In this document: one piece after another, positions 18,460 through 27,578 of the stretch
How positions within the stretch are numbered: the stretch's first letter is position 1
Layout: every line of letters begins with the position of its first letter
Source of the DNA: Hyphomicrobium sp.
Lineage (GTDB): Bacteria; Pseudomonadota; Alphaproteobacteria; Rhizobiales; Hyphomicrobiaceae
Assembly: GCA_013141015.1 (NCBI GenBank)
Contig: JABFRT010000054.1
Span: forward strand, 1-56,131
Reading direction: 5' to 3'
DNA: 56,131 nucleotides
Program-made: the position numbers and the translations under genes
The notes under the pieces: generated by a model
The model's input: only the letters and a program-made list of their open reading frames with translations
Database searches by the model: none
Told to the model about the DNA's origin: nothing

Positions 18460-18815
18460 ATGAAAATGGAAGCCCTATTTGAAATCTGGAACGGTCATTG
18501 CGCTTATTGCGGCGTTAAACTCAAGCTAAAGCCGGAGCCGAAAGAGAAGCGCGCGCGGCCCCACGCGCGACCACTTCATTCCTTGGCCGCCGGTGGCAGC
18601 AACGGAACAATCACGTGCTGGCCTGCAAACCGTGCAATGCGCACAAAGGATCGTTCGATCCGCGCGTAATGATCAAGGTGTGGCATCAACTTGACCCCAA
18701 GAGCTTGCAGAAATTCATAGAGGCACTCGAAGCGCCAATTGCGCCGCGCGGGATTTCGGCGCGTCTTAAGGCCCTGCTCAGGCCTAAATCGCCTCCTAAG
18801 AAGAAACTGAACTGA
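18460..18815 (+). pseudogene. HNH endonuclease, multiple frameshifts
   Basis: HNH nucleases use a Cys-flanked beta-beta-alpha metal fold. FEIWNGHCAYCGVKL gives the first CxxC. The HNH core reads TRDHFIP, then LAAGGSN, then NNHVLACKPCNAHKG, but each piece lies in a different frame, requiring at least three one-base corrections between about 18555 and 18610. The C-terminal part (FDPRVMIKVWHQLDPKSL to the TGA at 18813) is in a single frame. The His-Asn-His residues can all be recognised, so the ancestral gene was probably functional. Confidence 0.68.
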
Positions 18816-19235
18816 CGCCAGCAGCGTTGTCTCTTTTGAGCGCGTGTCGTCATATATGCGCGCTCGACGGACGCGCGGCGGCAGCAAAACGGCAAAAGCC
18901 GCGTCAACACCTGTAGTACCGGCTTTTTTCGCGGCACGCACGCGAGCGCCAACGTTGAGCCTTTGCCGCGAAGTGATCGGAGTAGCGTTGTGAACATGCG
19001 TCAAAAGCGTCGCCAAGCGTTACAGACAGCCGCGAGAGGGCATTTTGCCCGCTGGGCGACGACCCGGCCACGGATGCGGCCGCTGGTTGCCCCCGGGCCC
19101 GCATCACGCAGCGTGCCCAATAGGGCGCAATCTGAGAATCATCCACAGAAAACTGTTAGCCCCGCGCAGCACACCGCTGGTCAAGCCCATGTGGATGCTG
19201 TGAATCTGCCGCATCGCTCAAAGGGTTCCCCCATC
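18816..19235. other. intergenic stretch without recognised gene
   Basis: About 420 bases follow the HNH remnant. Short frames are present on both strands, none with a convincing start site or recognisable product. No repeat copy, tRNA or clear terminator was seen. Confidence 0.35.
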
Positions 19236-19367
19236 ATGTACGCGGCTCCAGTACTGAAACGCACGCTCGGGTTGACGTCAGACGCCATCCTGCTGACGCT
19301 CGCGTCGCCATTTTTTCTGGCGTGGTGGACGGTGCGCGCCGTGCGCCGCTGGACCACGAAGTCCTAA
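19236..19367 (+). CDS. putative small membrane peptide
   Basis: A 43-residue frame starting at an ATG preceded by AAAGGG 10 bases upstream. It contains one hydrophobic segment (SDAILLTLASPFFLAWWTV) flanked by basic residues (VRAVRRWTTKS), the layout of single-span small membrane proteins. No family is recognised, and the frame is open further upstream, so a longer product is possible. Coding status is uncertain because it rests only on composition and the ribosome-binding site. Confidence 0.35.
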   Translation: MYAAPVLKRTLGLTSDAILLTLASPFFLAWWTVRAVRRWTTKS

Positions 19368-19511
19368 CCTCCGGCATCGGATGGCGCGGGCATTCCCCAG
19401 CTCATTGACGCCGCCAAATGCTCTTTCGCGGAATTCCTCTATGTCCAACGCAAACGGGCGGACCGATTGCTCGATCCGCCCGCTAGGTATTCATATGACG
19501 GCGTTGTCAAA

Positions 19512-21096
19512 CTACTCGGCCGCTAGCCGGCTGGCGACAGGGAGCCAGCGCAGCACTTCGGCGTCAGCTTTCGAACTTGGCGCGAAGTTCTTGGCAAACA
19601 TGTCAGCGAGCTTGGATGCGGCCGCATCATAAGCGCAGGGATCAGCCCAGGTATCGCGCGGCGTCATCAGCTTGGCATCGACGCCCGCCAATTGCACCGG
19701 CACCTTGAAGCCGAACACCGGATCAACGCGCATCGTGGTGTTGGCGAGTTCGCCAGACAGCGCCGCATTCAACAGCGCGCGCGTCACCTTAATCGGCATG
19801 CGCGTGCCTTCGCCGTACTTGCCGCCGGTCCAGCCGGTGTTGACCAGCCAGCAATCGATTTGATGCTGGGCGATCAGATCGCGCAGCAGGTTGCCATAGA
19901 CGCTGGGGTGACGCGGCATGAGACGGTGCGCCAAAGCAGGTCGAAGGTCGGCTGTGGTTCATTGCCCATGCCCTTTTCGGTGCCGGCAACCTTAGCCGTA
20001 AAGCCCGACAGGAAGTGATACATCGCCTGGCTCGGCGTCAACTTGGCGATCGGCGGCAATACACCAAACGCATCGGCCGTCAGCATTACGATGTTCTTTG
20101 GGTGAGTCGCCGTGCCCGTTGGGCTGGCGTTGGGAATCGCTTCCAGCGGATACGCCGAACGCGAATTCTCAGCCAGACGCGCGTCATCGAAATCCGGCAC
20201 GCGGGTCACGGGGTTGATCACAACGTTTTCAAGAACAGTCGCGAAGCGGTTTGAGGCGGCGAAAATTTCAGGTTCCGCCGTCTTCGACAGGCGAATGGTT
20301 TTCGCGTAGCACCCACCTTCGAAATTAAAGACGCCCTTTTCGCTCCAGCCGTGTTCATCGTCGCCGAGCAATTCGCGCGCCGGGTCCGCCGACAGCGTGG
20401 TTTTGCCGGTGCCCGACAAGCCGAAAAACACAGCCGACGTGCCGTCGCTGCCGACGTTTGCCGAGCAGTGCATCGGCATCACGCCTTGGACGGCAGCACG
20501 TAGTTGAGATACGAGAACACGCTTTTCTTAATTTCGCCGGCGTAGCTGGTGCCGCCGATCAGCACGATGCGCTTGGTGAAGTTGCAGGCAATCACCGTCT
20601 CGCTGCGTGTGCCGTGATAGAGGGGAGCGGCGCGGAAGCTCGGCAGATTGACGACCGTAAATTCCGGCTCAAAGCCCTGCAATTCGTCAGCGCCCGGACG
20701 GCGCAACAGGTGGCGGATGAATAATGCGTGCCACGCGGTTTCGGTGACGATCCGCGTATTCAAGCGGTGGGTGGTGTCGGCGCCCGCATAGAGATCTTGC
20801 ACGAACAGTTCTTTGTGGCGGGCAAACGCGATAAAATCCGCCAGCAAGCGGTCGAACTGCTCTTCCGACATCTCCTTCGAGTTGTCCCACCAGATCGCTT
20901 TATCGGTGCCTTCATCGCGGACGACGTATTTGTCCTGGGCTGAGCGGCCGGTGTGCTGGCCGGTTTCCACAACGAATGAGCCAGTTGAAGCCAGCTGCCC
21001 CTCGCCGCGGCGAATGGCAATTTCCATCAGCTCGGCTTCGAGTGTGTTGCGGCGGATCTTGGGTGAAGATTCGAGGGGGAATAGCTGCAGCGTCAT
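19512..21096 (-). pseudogene. pckA: ATP-dependent phosphoenolpyruvate carboxykinase, frameshifted
   Basis: PckA converts oxaloacetate to PEP, the first step of gluconeogenesis. The N-terminal part (about 205 residues) includes GQHTGRSAQDKYVVRDE and the [20 protein letters not shown] motif, then closes at SKA because a G appears lost from the expected AAGGGCGTG near 20483. The next frame carries the P-loop [15 protein letters not shown] and the metal-site [11 protein letters not shown] short piece STCFGAP is in a third frame (about 19930-19950), and [11 protein letters not shown] resumes in another to the true C-terminus. At least three frame changes are needed. The position next to divergent chvI is the usual rhizobial order. 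If the changes are real, this strain lacks this route to PEP. Confidence 0.88.
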
Positions 21097-21181
21097 TCCA
21101 AATCCTTGTGCATCTGTGATGCGTGGGGTCGCGGTTCAGTCTTGGGTCGCGGAGACTTCTGTCGCGGAGACGCCGGACGAA

Positions 21182-21240
21182 GCGGCATCGGGTATAAGCG
21201 GCATCGGGTATAAGCGACATCGGGTATAAGCGACATGGGC
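21182..21240. repeat. 16-bp tandem repeat, 3.7 copies
   Basis: Units GCGGCATCGGGTATAA at 21182, 21198 and (as GCGACATCGGGTATAA) 21214, then a partial GCGACATGGGC at 21230. It lies about 90-140 bases upstream of the pckA start and far upstream of chvI. Each unit contains a GGTATAA hexamer-like element resembling a -10 box. Unequal crossing-over or slippage would change copy number. Confidence 0.85.
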
Positions 21241-21650
21241 CGTGCAACAGGGCGCCGGATTAAATTCATATTCCGTGCCACAGCAGGCCAAGCCCACAAC
21301 ATCTTGAGTAGGAGATGCAGCCTGGAAGCTCAAGCTGTGCGTTGGTCGAACATGCGAACTACCAATATGTACACCAACACTCTGAATTCTCAGTTTATTT
21401 GATTTGCATCAAGGGTGCCGGAAAGCAGCCGTTGCGCGACGTTTTGCACCACGAAATTGCCGCAGCCCCGCGCACGGACTAGCCGCCGGGAAAGGGCTTT
21501 ACTTGCGCGATTGGCCCCCCTCGCCTATTCAGGTGGCATTCAGGCACCACAGTTCATTTGGAGTGGCGCCACAATTGGTTCACCTTGCCGCCATTGAGCG
21601 CTTGACGTCGGCGGGCATGCTACCCCACCCCCGGGGCTTGAGAGGACACG
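21241..21650. other. regulatory gap between pckA and chvI
   Basis: About 410 bases with no convincing gene. It should carry the chvI promoter and leader. Only a weak GAGAGGA ribosome-binding tract directly before the chvI ATG (21640-21646) could be recognised; an AT-rich patch near 21360-21405 is the best promoter candidate but no clear consensus was found. Confidence 0.35.
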
Positions 21651-22355
21651 ATGAAAGAGAAAAGCACGATCGCCTTGGTTGACGACGAACGCAATATCCT
21701 CACCTCGCTCAGAATGGCTCTCGAAGCTGAAGGGTACAAGGTCCGCACCTACGGCGACGGCGTATCGGCTCTCGAAGCGCTGACCGAAGAGCCGGCTGAT
21801 CTCGGCATTTTCGACATCAAGATGCCGCGCATGGACGGCATGGAGCTGCTCCGCCGCGTCCGCCAGCAATCGGATATGCCGGTCATCTTCCTGACGTCGA
21901 AAGACGAAGAAATCGACGAATTGTTCGGCCTCAAAATGGGCGCCGACGACTACATCGCCAAGCCGTTTTCCCAGCGCCTGATTGTTGAGCGCGTGAAAGC
22001 CGTTTTGCGCCGGGCGGCGCCTAAAGATGCAGCCACCGACGAAGAAGAAGCCAAGCGCGTTCTGGAACGCGGCAAACTCAAACTCGATCCAGAGCGCCAC
22101 ACCTGCCACTGGGACAACAAGCCAGTCACTCTGACCGTCACCGAGTTTTTGATTTTGCAGGCGCTGGCCACACGCCCCGGCGTGGTTAAGACCCGCGACG
22201 CCTTGATGGACGCCGCTTACGACGATCAGGTTTACGTTGACGACCGCACGATCGACAGTCACATCAAGCGCTTGCGCAAGAAATTCAAGCATACGGATGA
22301 CGATTTCGACGTGATCGAAACGCTGTACGGCGTCGGCTACCGCTTCAAGGAATAG
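21651..22355 (+). CDS. chvI: ChvI-type response regulator
   Basis: OmpR/PhoB-class regulator of the ChvG-ChvI (ExoS-ChvI, BvrRS) system that controls envelope, exopolysaccharide and host-associated genes in Rhizobiales. The receiver domain (residues 1-120) has the acidic pocket DDE (11-13), phospho-acceptor Asp55 in [13 protein letters not shown], Thr at [10 protein letters not shown] and Lys at DDYIAKPF. The C-terminal winged helix (about residues 140-234) ends in [14 protein letters not shown]. The 234-residue length is typical. It is 32 bases upstream of chvG and divergent from pckA. Confidence 0.95.
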   Translation: MKEKSTIALVDDERNILTSLRMALEAEGYKVRTYGDGVSALEALTEEPADLGIFDIKMPRMDGMELLRRVRQQSDMPVIFLTSKDEEIDELFGLKMGADDYIAKPFSQRLIVERVKAVLRRAAPKDAATDEEEAKRVLERGKLKLDPERHTCHWDNKPVTLTVTEFLILQALATRPGVVKTRDALMDAAYDDQVYVDDRTIDSHIKRLRKKFKHTDDDFDVIETLYGVGYRFKE

Positions 22356-22387
22356 TCTGACGCGGACCGCCATCGATTGGAGTAGGG

Positions 22388-24229
22388 ATGGCGCTGGACA
22401 TCAATGACATCGGCGAAGGCGCGGCACCAAGTGGTTCTGCGCTTGAGACGCGCAAGGGCAACCCATCCACGTCGAGTTCGTGGATGCAAACGGCTGCACG
22501 CGTTTACGCAACGGCCGCGTCATGGTGGCAACGCCAGCCGCTGCCGCGGATGCTGAGCGCATCTCTGCGCCGCCGCATCCTGTTCACCAATATCGTCGGC
22601 CTCGCCGGGCTGCTGCTGGCGATGCTCTACATCAGCTTGCATCACGGCTGGCTGCTCGACGCTAAAGTTTCGGTCGTCAAAACTGTATCGCGCATCACAG
22701 CCGAGGCCATCGCCTACCGGGCGCTGAACGAACGGGCGATCTACGACACAACGCGGCTGCCGGAAGGCGTCACCACCAAAGCCAAGCGCGATGATGCATT
22801 TGCTTCCCTCGAACTGCCAATCGACCCGCAACAAGCGTCGCTGGTTTTGAAAAAACTGGTCGGCCCGGCAGATCTCAAAGCCCGCATCTATTCGCAAAAG
22901 GGTACGCTGATCCTCGATAGCGACCAGCTGTTCTCCAAGACGCCGGGTGACCCCGCACAACCCGCTGCCAACGAAGAACAACCGCGGCTGCGCAATTTCT
23001 GGACCCGGTTCCACTATTGGCTGATCAATAAGGAACTCAAAGTCTATCGCGAAATCGGCACCGCCAATGGCTTCCTTTATCCCGAGGTCAAGCAGGCCGC
23101 CGAACAAGGCGTTGAAAAGCCGATCCTGTTGATCAATGGCAAGGGCCAGCAAATCGTTTCGATGGCCGAGCCGATCAAGCGCGGCAACCGGTTGATGGGC
23201 GTGCTGCTGGTCTCGACGCAGCCGGGCGATATCGACAGCGTGCTTTGGGAAGAGCGCAATTTGATTTTGCAGATCGCCGGCATTGCGCTGCTGGTCGCCA
23301 TCGGATCATCACTGCTGTTGGCGCGCACCGTTGCCGGGCCGATGAAGCGCTTGTCGGAATCCGCCAATCACGTCAGCCGCAATATCGCCGCCCGCCAGGA
23401 ATTGCCGGATTTCACCGGTCGGCGCGACGAGGTTGGCCAGATGGGGCGGGCCTTCACCGCGATGACCGCCGCGCTCTACCGGCGGATCGAGGCGAGCGAG
23501 AAATTCGCAGCCGATGTGGCCCACGAATTGAAGAACCCGCTCGCCGCCGCACGCTCAACCGCGGAAGCCTTGACATATGCCAAGACGGACGCCGACCGCA
23601 ACGAAATGGTCGACCAGATTCAAGGCGAATTGAAACGCTTGAACCGCTTGATCAACGACGTTGCCGACGCTTCGCGGCTGGACGCTGAACTGGCCCGCCA
23701 GGAAATGCAGACGCTTGATGTCCGCAGCGTTCTCAACAACATCACCGGCATCTTCCGCGACATGCTGGCCGACGATGGCCGTAAAATTCTGCTCGCCGTA
23801 GAGCCCGCCGCGTCCGATGCCCCGTACCGTATTGTCGGCAACGACGGCCGGTTGGGCCAAGTCTTCACCAATCTCGTCGATAATGCGTTATCGTTCTCAC
23901 CAGAGGGCGGCACCATCAAGGTCCGCGCCCGGCCGCTCTGCAGCCAAGTTGAAATCTCTGTCGAAGATGAAGGCCCCGGCATTCCGCCCGACAAACTCAA
24001 AGCCGTATTTGAGCGCTTTTACAGCGACCGGCCAGCGACCGATAACAGCCGCGGCAAGAACTCAGGCCTTGGCCTGTCGATATCGCGGGAAATTATCGCC
24101 AGTCATCGCGGCGAGATATTTGCCGAGAACCGCGTCGATGCCGCAACCGGCAAGATCATCGGCGCCCGGTTTGTCGTGCGGCTGAACGTGGCCAACGGCA
24201 ATGGAGGCAGCTTTGGCGCTCGCGTCTGA
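22388..24229 (+). CDS. chvG: ChvG-type sensor histidine kinase
   Basis: Partner of ChvI. GGAG lies 6 bases before the ATG at 22388. The 613-residue protein has a cytoplasmic N-terminus, a first membrane span (about residues 58-82), a periplasmic sensor domain of about 200 residues, a second span (near 296-316), a HAMP linker, the HisKA domain with His379 in DVAHELKNPLAAARST, and an ATPase domain with LVDNALSFSPEGG (N box), DEGPGIPPDKL (G1) and KNSGLGLSISREI (G2). The domain content and length match ExoS/ChvG. Its last 29 bases overlap the start of hprK, indicating translational coupling. Confidence 0.95.
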   Translation: MALDINDIGEGAAPSGSALETRKGNPSTSSSWMQTAARVYATAASWWQRQPLPRMLSASLRRRILFTNIVGLAGLLLAMLYISLHHGWLLDAKVSVVKTVSRITAEAIAYRALNERAIYDTTRLPEGVTTKAKRDDAFASLELPIDPQQASLVLKKLVGPADLKARIYSQKGTLILDSDQLFSKTPGDPAQPAANEEQPRLRNFWTRFHYWLINKELKVYREIGTANGFLYPEVKQAAEQGVEKPILLINGKGQQIVSMAEPIKRGNRLMGVLLVSTQPGDIDSVLWEERNLILQIAGIALLVAIGSSLLLARTVAGPMKRLSESANHVSRNIAARQELPDFTGRRDEVGQMGRAFTAMTAALYRRIEASEKFAADVAHELKNPLAAARSTAEALTYAKTDADRNEMVDQIQGELKRLNRLINDVADASRLDAELARQEMQTLDVRSVLNNITGIFRDMLADDGRKILLAVEPAASDAPYRIVGNDGRLGQVFTNLVDNALSFSPEGGTIKVRARPLCSQVEISVEDEGPGIPPDKLKAVFERFYSDRPATDNSRGKNSGLGLSISREIIASHRGEIFAENRVDAATGKIIGARFVVRLNVANGNGGSFGARV

Positions 24230-24689
24230 ACGCATCCACGCAACGGCCATTGCGGTTGGCCAAAGGGCAATCATCATCCGCGGGCCGTCAGGTTCCGGAA
24301 AATCCGATCTGGCGTTGCGCTGCCTCGCCGTTGCCGCGTCGCAACTGGTGCCGTCACCCGCCCGGCTGGTCTCAGACGATCAGGTGCTTGTCACCCGCGA
24401 TGGGCTATCGCTCAGCGTCACGGCGCCCCAGGCTCTGCTGGGCCAGCTTGAAGTGCGTGGACTTGGTATCATTAGGGTTGATCCGGAGCAGGATGCGAAG
24501 TTGATGCTGATCGCCGACCTGACCGGCCGACATCAGATCGAGCGCTACCCGGACCCCTGGCCGATGGCCCAGCTCCTTGGCCTCAATGTGCCGGTGATGC
24601 ACATTTCAGCCTTCGACGCATCAAGTCCTTTGAAATTGCTGACGGCCCTGTCGATGCCAGCCCTGCCGCCCCTTTCAGACGCCGGGTGA
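24201..24689 (+). CDS. hprK: HPr kinase/phosphorylase, short alphaproteobacterial form
   Basis: HprK phosphorylates a serine of HPr. The 162-residue protein keeps only the kinase core found in alphaproteobacteria: Walker A GPSGSGKSDLALRCL (about residues 30-44), the LVSDDQVLV region with the catalytic Asp pair and a GLGIIRV segment. The N-terminal domain of Firmicutes HprK is absent. The ATG at 24201 overlaps chvG by 29 bases; a TTG at 24213, with GGAGG 5 bases ahead, is an equally good start. The usual rhizobial rapZ is not found between hprK and the EIIA gene. Confidence 0.93.
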   Translation: MEAALALASERIHATAIAVGQRAIIIRGPSGSGKSDLALRCLAVAASQLVPSPARLVSDDQVLVTRDGLSLSVTAPQALLGQLEVRGLGIIRVDPEQDAKLMLIADLTGRHQIERYPDPWPMAQLLGLNVPVMHISAFDASSPLKLLTALSMPALPPLSDAG

Positions 24690-24879
24690 GAGGCGTACTC
24701 GCAAACCGTCGCGGACGATAAAAATCACTTGCGCTTCCTGCGAACCCTTGCCACTTTCCGCCCGCTCGCTGCGGCAAGCGTCGCGATGCCACCTGTTGGG
24801 ATACGTGGCGCTCGCGGCACAAACGATGGCTTCACAGACGTCGCCCTCAACACTTGGGCTCAGGATTGGCAAGCCTTTC
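24690..24879. other. gap between hprK and the EIIA gene
   Basis: 190 bases in the place where rapZ lies in many relatives. No RapZ motif (Walker A or the C-terminal domain) is recognised in any frame, so the gene is absent here rather than merely frameshifted. An AGGATT tract near 24861 could serve as a distant ribosome-binding site for the EIIA gene. Confidence 0.4.
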
Positions 24880-25281
24880 ATGATCGGACTTGTGATTGTC
24901 ACGCACGGTGGGTTGGCGGTAGAATTCCGCTTAGCGCTGGAGCACGTGGTCGGACGGCAAACGCAACTCGAAACGGTGGCCATCGGTCCCGACGATGATG
25001 CCACTGCGCGGCGGCAGGATATTCTGGATGCCGTGCGGCGCACGGATTCAGGCCACGGCGTGATCATACTGACCGACATGTTCGGCGGTACGCCGTCCAA
25101 CCTTGCAATTTCTGTCATGGACGAAGCCAAGGCCGAAGTGATCGCCGGCATCAATCTGCCGATCCTCGTTAAACTCGCCAGCATCCGCACGGAAATGGCG
25201 CTCGCTCAGGCCGTGGCGCTGGCCCGTGACGCGGGCAAAAAGTACATCAAGGTTGCAAGCCAGGAACTGTCGGGCGAATAG
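24880..25281 (+). CDS. PTS system mannose-type EIIA component
   Basis: The 133-residue protein matches EIIA-Man domains that accept phosphate from HPr. The active His is in MIGLVIVTHGGLAVEF (His9), and the second motif is VIILTDMFGGTPSNLAI (about residues 67-83). The ATG at 24880 is preferred to earlier in-frame starts because it places the family N-terminus at residue 1. No membrane EIIC/EIID is nearby, as in the regulatory (non-transporting) rhizobial relay with HprK and HPr. It is spaced 107 bases from ptsH. Confidence 0.92.
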   Translation: MIGLVIVTHGGLAVEFRLALEHVVGRQTQLETVAIGPDDDATARRQDILDAVRRTDSGHGVIILTDMFGGTPSNLAISVMDEAKAEVIAGINLPILVKLASIRTEMALAQAVALARDAGKKYIKVASQELSGE

Positions 25282-25387
25282 CGCACTGCCGCTTGCGGCT
25301 GGCTCTTGGGTGGATACTATCCCGTCACGTGCGGCCGGCTTCCCGGAGGGTGTGTCGCACGGGACCAAATAAAAAGAGAGGCGTGCG

Positions 25388-25693
25388 GTGCCGGAACTGA
25401 AAAACAGCAAACGCCCGGAAGCCTTTGTCATCATCCGCAACGTCAAAGGGCTTCATGCCCGCGCGTCTGCAAAATTCGTCAAGTGCGCCGAAACGTTCGA
25501 CGCCAACGTTACCGTGCTGCGCGATGGGCAATCGGTCGGCGGCACGTCGATCATGGGCTTGATGATGCTGGCAGCCGGCCCTGGCTCGGAGCTGCACATC
25601 ACGGCCGAGGGGCCGCAAGGGCCTGAAGCGCTGCAGGCGTTGGTCGCATTGGTCGAAGCAGGCTTCGACGAAGAGTGCGTCGGCGACGGCTGA
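25388..25693 (+). CDS. ptsH: HPr phosphocarrier protein
   Basis: HPr shuttles phosphate from EI to EIIA. The 101-residue protein has the His23 site in KGLHARASAKF and the regulatory Ser54 in GGTSIMGLMML, the target of HprK. The GTG start at 25388 follows an AGAGAGG tract. EI (ptsP) is not in the window, so the phosphate source must be encoded elsewhere. It is convergent with the von Willebrand A gene and shares a hairpin terminator with it. Confidence 0.95.
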   Translation: MPELKNSKRPEAFVIIRNVKGLHARASAKFVKCAETFDANVTVLRDGQSVGGTSIMGLMMLAAGPGSELHITAEGPQGPEALQALVALVEAGFDEECVGDG

Positions 25694-25722
25694 GGCCTTG
25701 TGAAACCCCGATATCGAACCCC

Positions 25723-25763
25723 AAAAAAAGAATTGAGGACGCCGCAAGCGACGCCCTCAATCC
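25723..25763 (-). terminator. intrinsic terminator of the von Willebrand A gene
   Basis: On the minus strand ATTGAGG...CCTCAAT arms of about 12 pairs enclose a TTGC loop and are followed by a TTCTTTTTTT tract. It lies 27 bases beyond the stop at 25790, between convergent ptsH and the vWA gene, and could serve both directions. Confidence 0.75.
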
Positions 25764-25789
25764 TGGTGCAGGGGTAGGTGGCCGGCCGG

Positions 25790-27268
25790 TTATTGCTTCA
25801 AGTGCAGTGTCGAAATCTTCAAGGCGATGTCGCGGAAGGCTTTCCTCAACTGTTCGCCATTCGAAGCATTGTAGAAGTGGCTTTCGTCGGTTGCACAAGC
25901 CTGCAGAGTTGCCAGTGCCTCAGGGATGTCGGTCATATCGAAACCGATGGTGTAGATCTCGATTTCGTCTGTGTTCTTCATCCTGGTGCATTGAGAGACA
26001 GCCTGCGTCGGTGAATCCACGCCGTTGATCGAGCCTGGGCCGTCGTCGTCATCAGCAGCGATCGCAGCATTCGTGATCGTGGTCGTCACATTGACGCCAC
26101 CCACCTTGACCTTATGCTTTACGTTGCGGTTGATCGAGTTGTACTGGCCGTCCGTCATCAGGATCGCGATCTTTTTGGTCTTGACCTGATGGTAGGCGGT
26201 CGGTGCGCTGTCTGGTCCAAGAATGGTCGCCCACTTCGGTGACAGCATGAAGTGCGCCCATGCGGTGCCGATGTGGCCGCCGGTTGCTCCGCCTTTGACA
26301 AGGTTTTCAATGGCGTTCGAAAGCATTACCTTGTTTTTTGACATCGGGATCAACACCGACTTGCTGTCGTTCGTGCTGCAGCCATCATAGATCGCAGGGA
26401 TCCATTGGCCGACCGTCGGAACGGCATCGGTGTACTTGATGCCCGTGCCGCCGCGCTCGCCTACGCACGTCGATTTGCTGACCGTATCGCCACTGTCTTT
26501 GTAGGAACTCGCCAGCAGAGGATCAGTTACCGCGTTGAACAACGTCGACGGCAACCGCACATCGCCCGAGAACGGTACCAGCGCGATGCGTGATTTGTAC
26601 TTCGACTGGTCTTCCCAGATGACGATATCGACCAGATCCTTGGCAGCGTCCTTCATGTCGCGCAACTTGCCGTTCTGGCCCATGGAGCCGGACACGTCGA
26701 GCATCATTGCGATTTCAAGGTTCAGCTCAGCATTGCCGCCAACCGACAGCACGGCTTTCGGATATTCTTCGCCGTCTTGCTTCAGGATCGGCAATTCCTT
26801 GATGCCGGCAAGACCCATAAACGGCGTCTTGATTTTGACGTTGCCGTCGACGGTCACGACGGTGCCGCTCGACTCAACCTTGAACTGAATCGTATCGCTG
26901 ACTTCAAGGCGGTTCTTCACAGCCTCATCGTAATAGCGTTTGGCCATCGCTTTGGCTTGAGCTTCAGCCGTCATGTTCAGTGATGGATCTGGGCTCTGCA
27001 GTGCCCGGCCACCGGCCAGCACGGCCGCGTCGATTGCAGCAATGGTGTGATCGCGGGCATTAAGCCAGCGGCCGAAATCGACGGCAGCACCGATGAGCAT
27101 GAACATTGTCATAGCCATCAGTCCGAAGATCACCGCCACGTCGCCAGACTTATCCTGAGCAAAGCCCGCGATCCGCTCCCGGACACGCATGAGCTGCCCA
27201 GAGCCTGGCGAGCCCCCCCGCTTGGGAGCTGAAGCGGGGACCTGCCGCTTCACCTGGATAATAGACAT
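25790..27268 (-). CDS. TadG-like pilus-assembly/von Willebrand A domain protein
   Basis: 492 residues. An N-terminal Tad-type segment follows a basic stretch: DKSGDVAVIFGLMAMTMFML is the TadE/TadG-like hydrophobic helix (residues 39-62), with GAAVDFGRWLNARDHTIAAIDAAVLAGGRAL after it, of which FGRWLNARDHTIAA is a good marker. A vWA domain starts near residue 186 with the metal-ion MIDAS motif DVSGSMG (191-197) and continues to the C-terminus, where a CATDESHFYNASN motif lies near the end. Such proteins sit in the periplasm anchored in the inner membrane, near Flp-pilus or surface assembly systems, but no other tad genes are nearby. An AT-rich upstream region holds its promoter. Confidence 0.88.
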   Translation of the reverse strand: MSIIQVKRQVPASAPKRGGSPGSGQLMRVRERIAGFAQDKSGDVAVIFGLMAMTMFMLIGAAVDFGRWLNARDHTIAAIDAAVLAGGRALQSPDPSLNMTAEAQAKAMAKRYYDEAVKNRLEVSDTIQFKVESSGTVVTVDGNVKIKTPFMGLAGIKELPILKQDGEEYPKAVLSVGGNAELNLEIAMMLDVSGSMGQNGKLRDMKDAAKDLVDIVIWEDQSKYKSRIALVPFSGDVRLPSTLFNAVTDPLLASSYKDSGDTVSKSTCVGERGGTGIKYTDAVPTVGQWIPAIYDGCSTNDSKSVLIPMSKNKVMLSNAIENLVKGGATGGHIGTAWAHFMLSPKWATILGPDSAPTAYHQVKTKKIAILMTDGQYNSINRNVKHKVKVGGVNVTTTITNAAIAADDDDGPGSINGVDSPTQAVSQCTRMKNTDEIEIYTIGFDMTDIPEALATLQACATDESHFYNASNGEQLRKAFRDIALKISTLHLKQ

Positions 27269-27549
27269 AGTACGCCTCCTGCACCTTTATTGGCTTTTGC
27301 AGATTAGGCGACGCACTATTTAAGACAGATTAAGTCGAGAACTCGCATTGAAAGCAATAAACATATTTCGAATGCAAGTTAAAAAGCATTTTATTCAAAT
27401 TGTATTGTTTGTTTTTACTTTATGTAAAACATATTTACTCAAGCAATACAGCAGCAAGAACGCGTTTTTGTGATGCACAATCAATGAAACGTAGCACACG
27501 CCCACAACCCACGACGTCACTCAGGACATAAAGAGTTGTTTATATCTTG
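27269..27549. promoter_or_regulatory. AT-rich divergent promoter region of the vWA gene
   Basis: A markedly AT-rich patch (about 27320-27480) of the sort that holds promoters or nucleoid-protein sites, contrasting with the GC-rich genes around it. TTAA half-sites occur at 27320 and 27330. It separates the vWA gene from ahcY. No gene is seen. Confidence 0.5.
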
Positions 27550-27578
27550 TTGCGTGTGTCTGGTCCCTTCGCTATACA
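27550..27578 (+). promoter_or_regulatory. candidate housekeeping promoter of ahcY
   Basis: TTGCGT (27550-27555) and TATACA (27573-27578) are separated by exactly 17 bases, a good fit to the vegetative sigma factor. Transcription would start near 27585 and give a GC-rich leader of about 125 bases before the ahcY ATG. Confidence 0.45.

Noticed and set aside
21182-21240. Tandem repeat as CRISPR array or replication iterons
   Set aside because: Units abut with no spacers, and no cas or replication genes are near.
21540-22373. 277-codon minus-strand frame over chvI
   Set aside because: Antisense shadow of a clear response regulator.
27320-27333. Possible CtrA site (TTAA...TTAA) upstream of the vWA gene
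   Set aside because: Spacing between the half-sites is 6 bases, not the 7 of the CtrA consensus.
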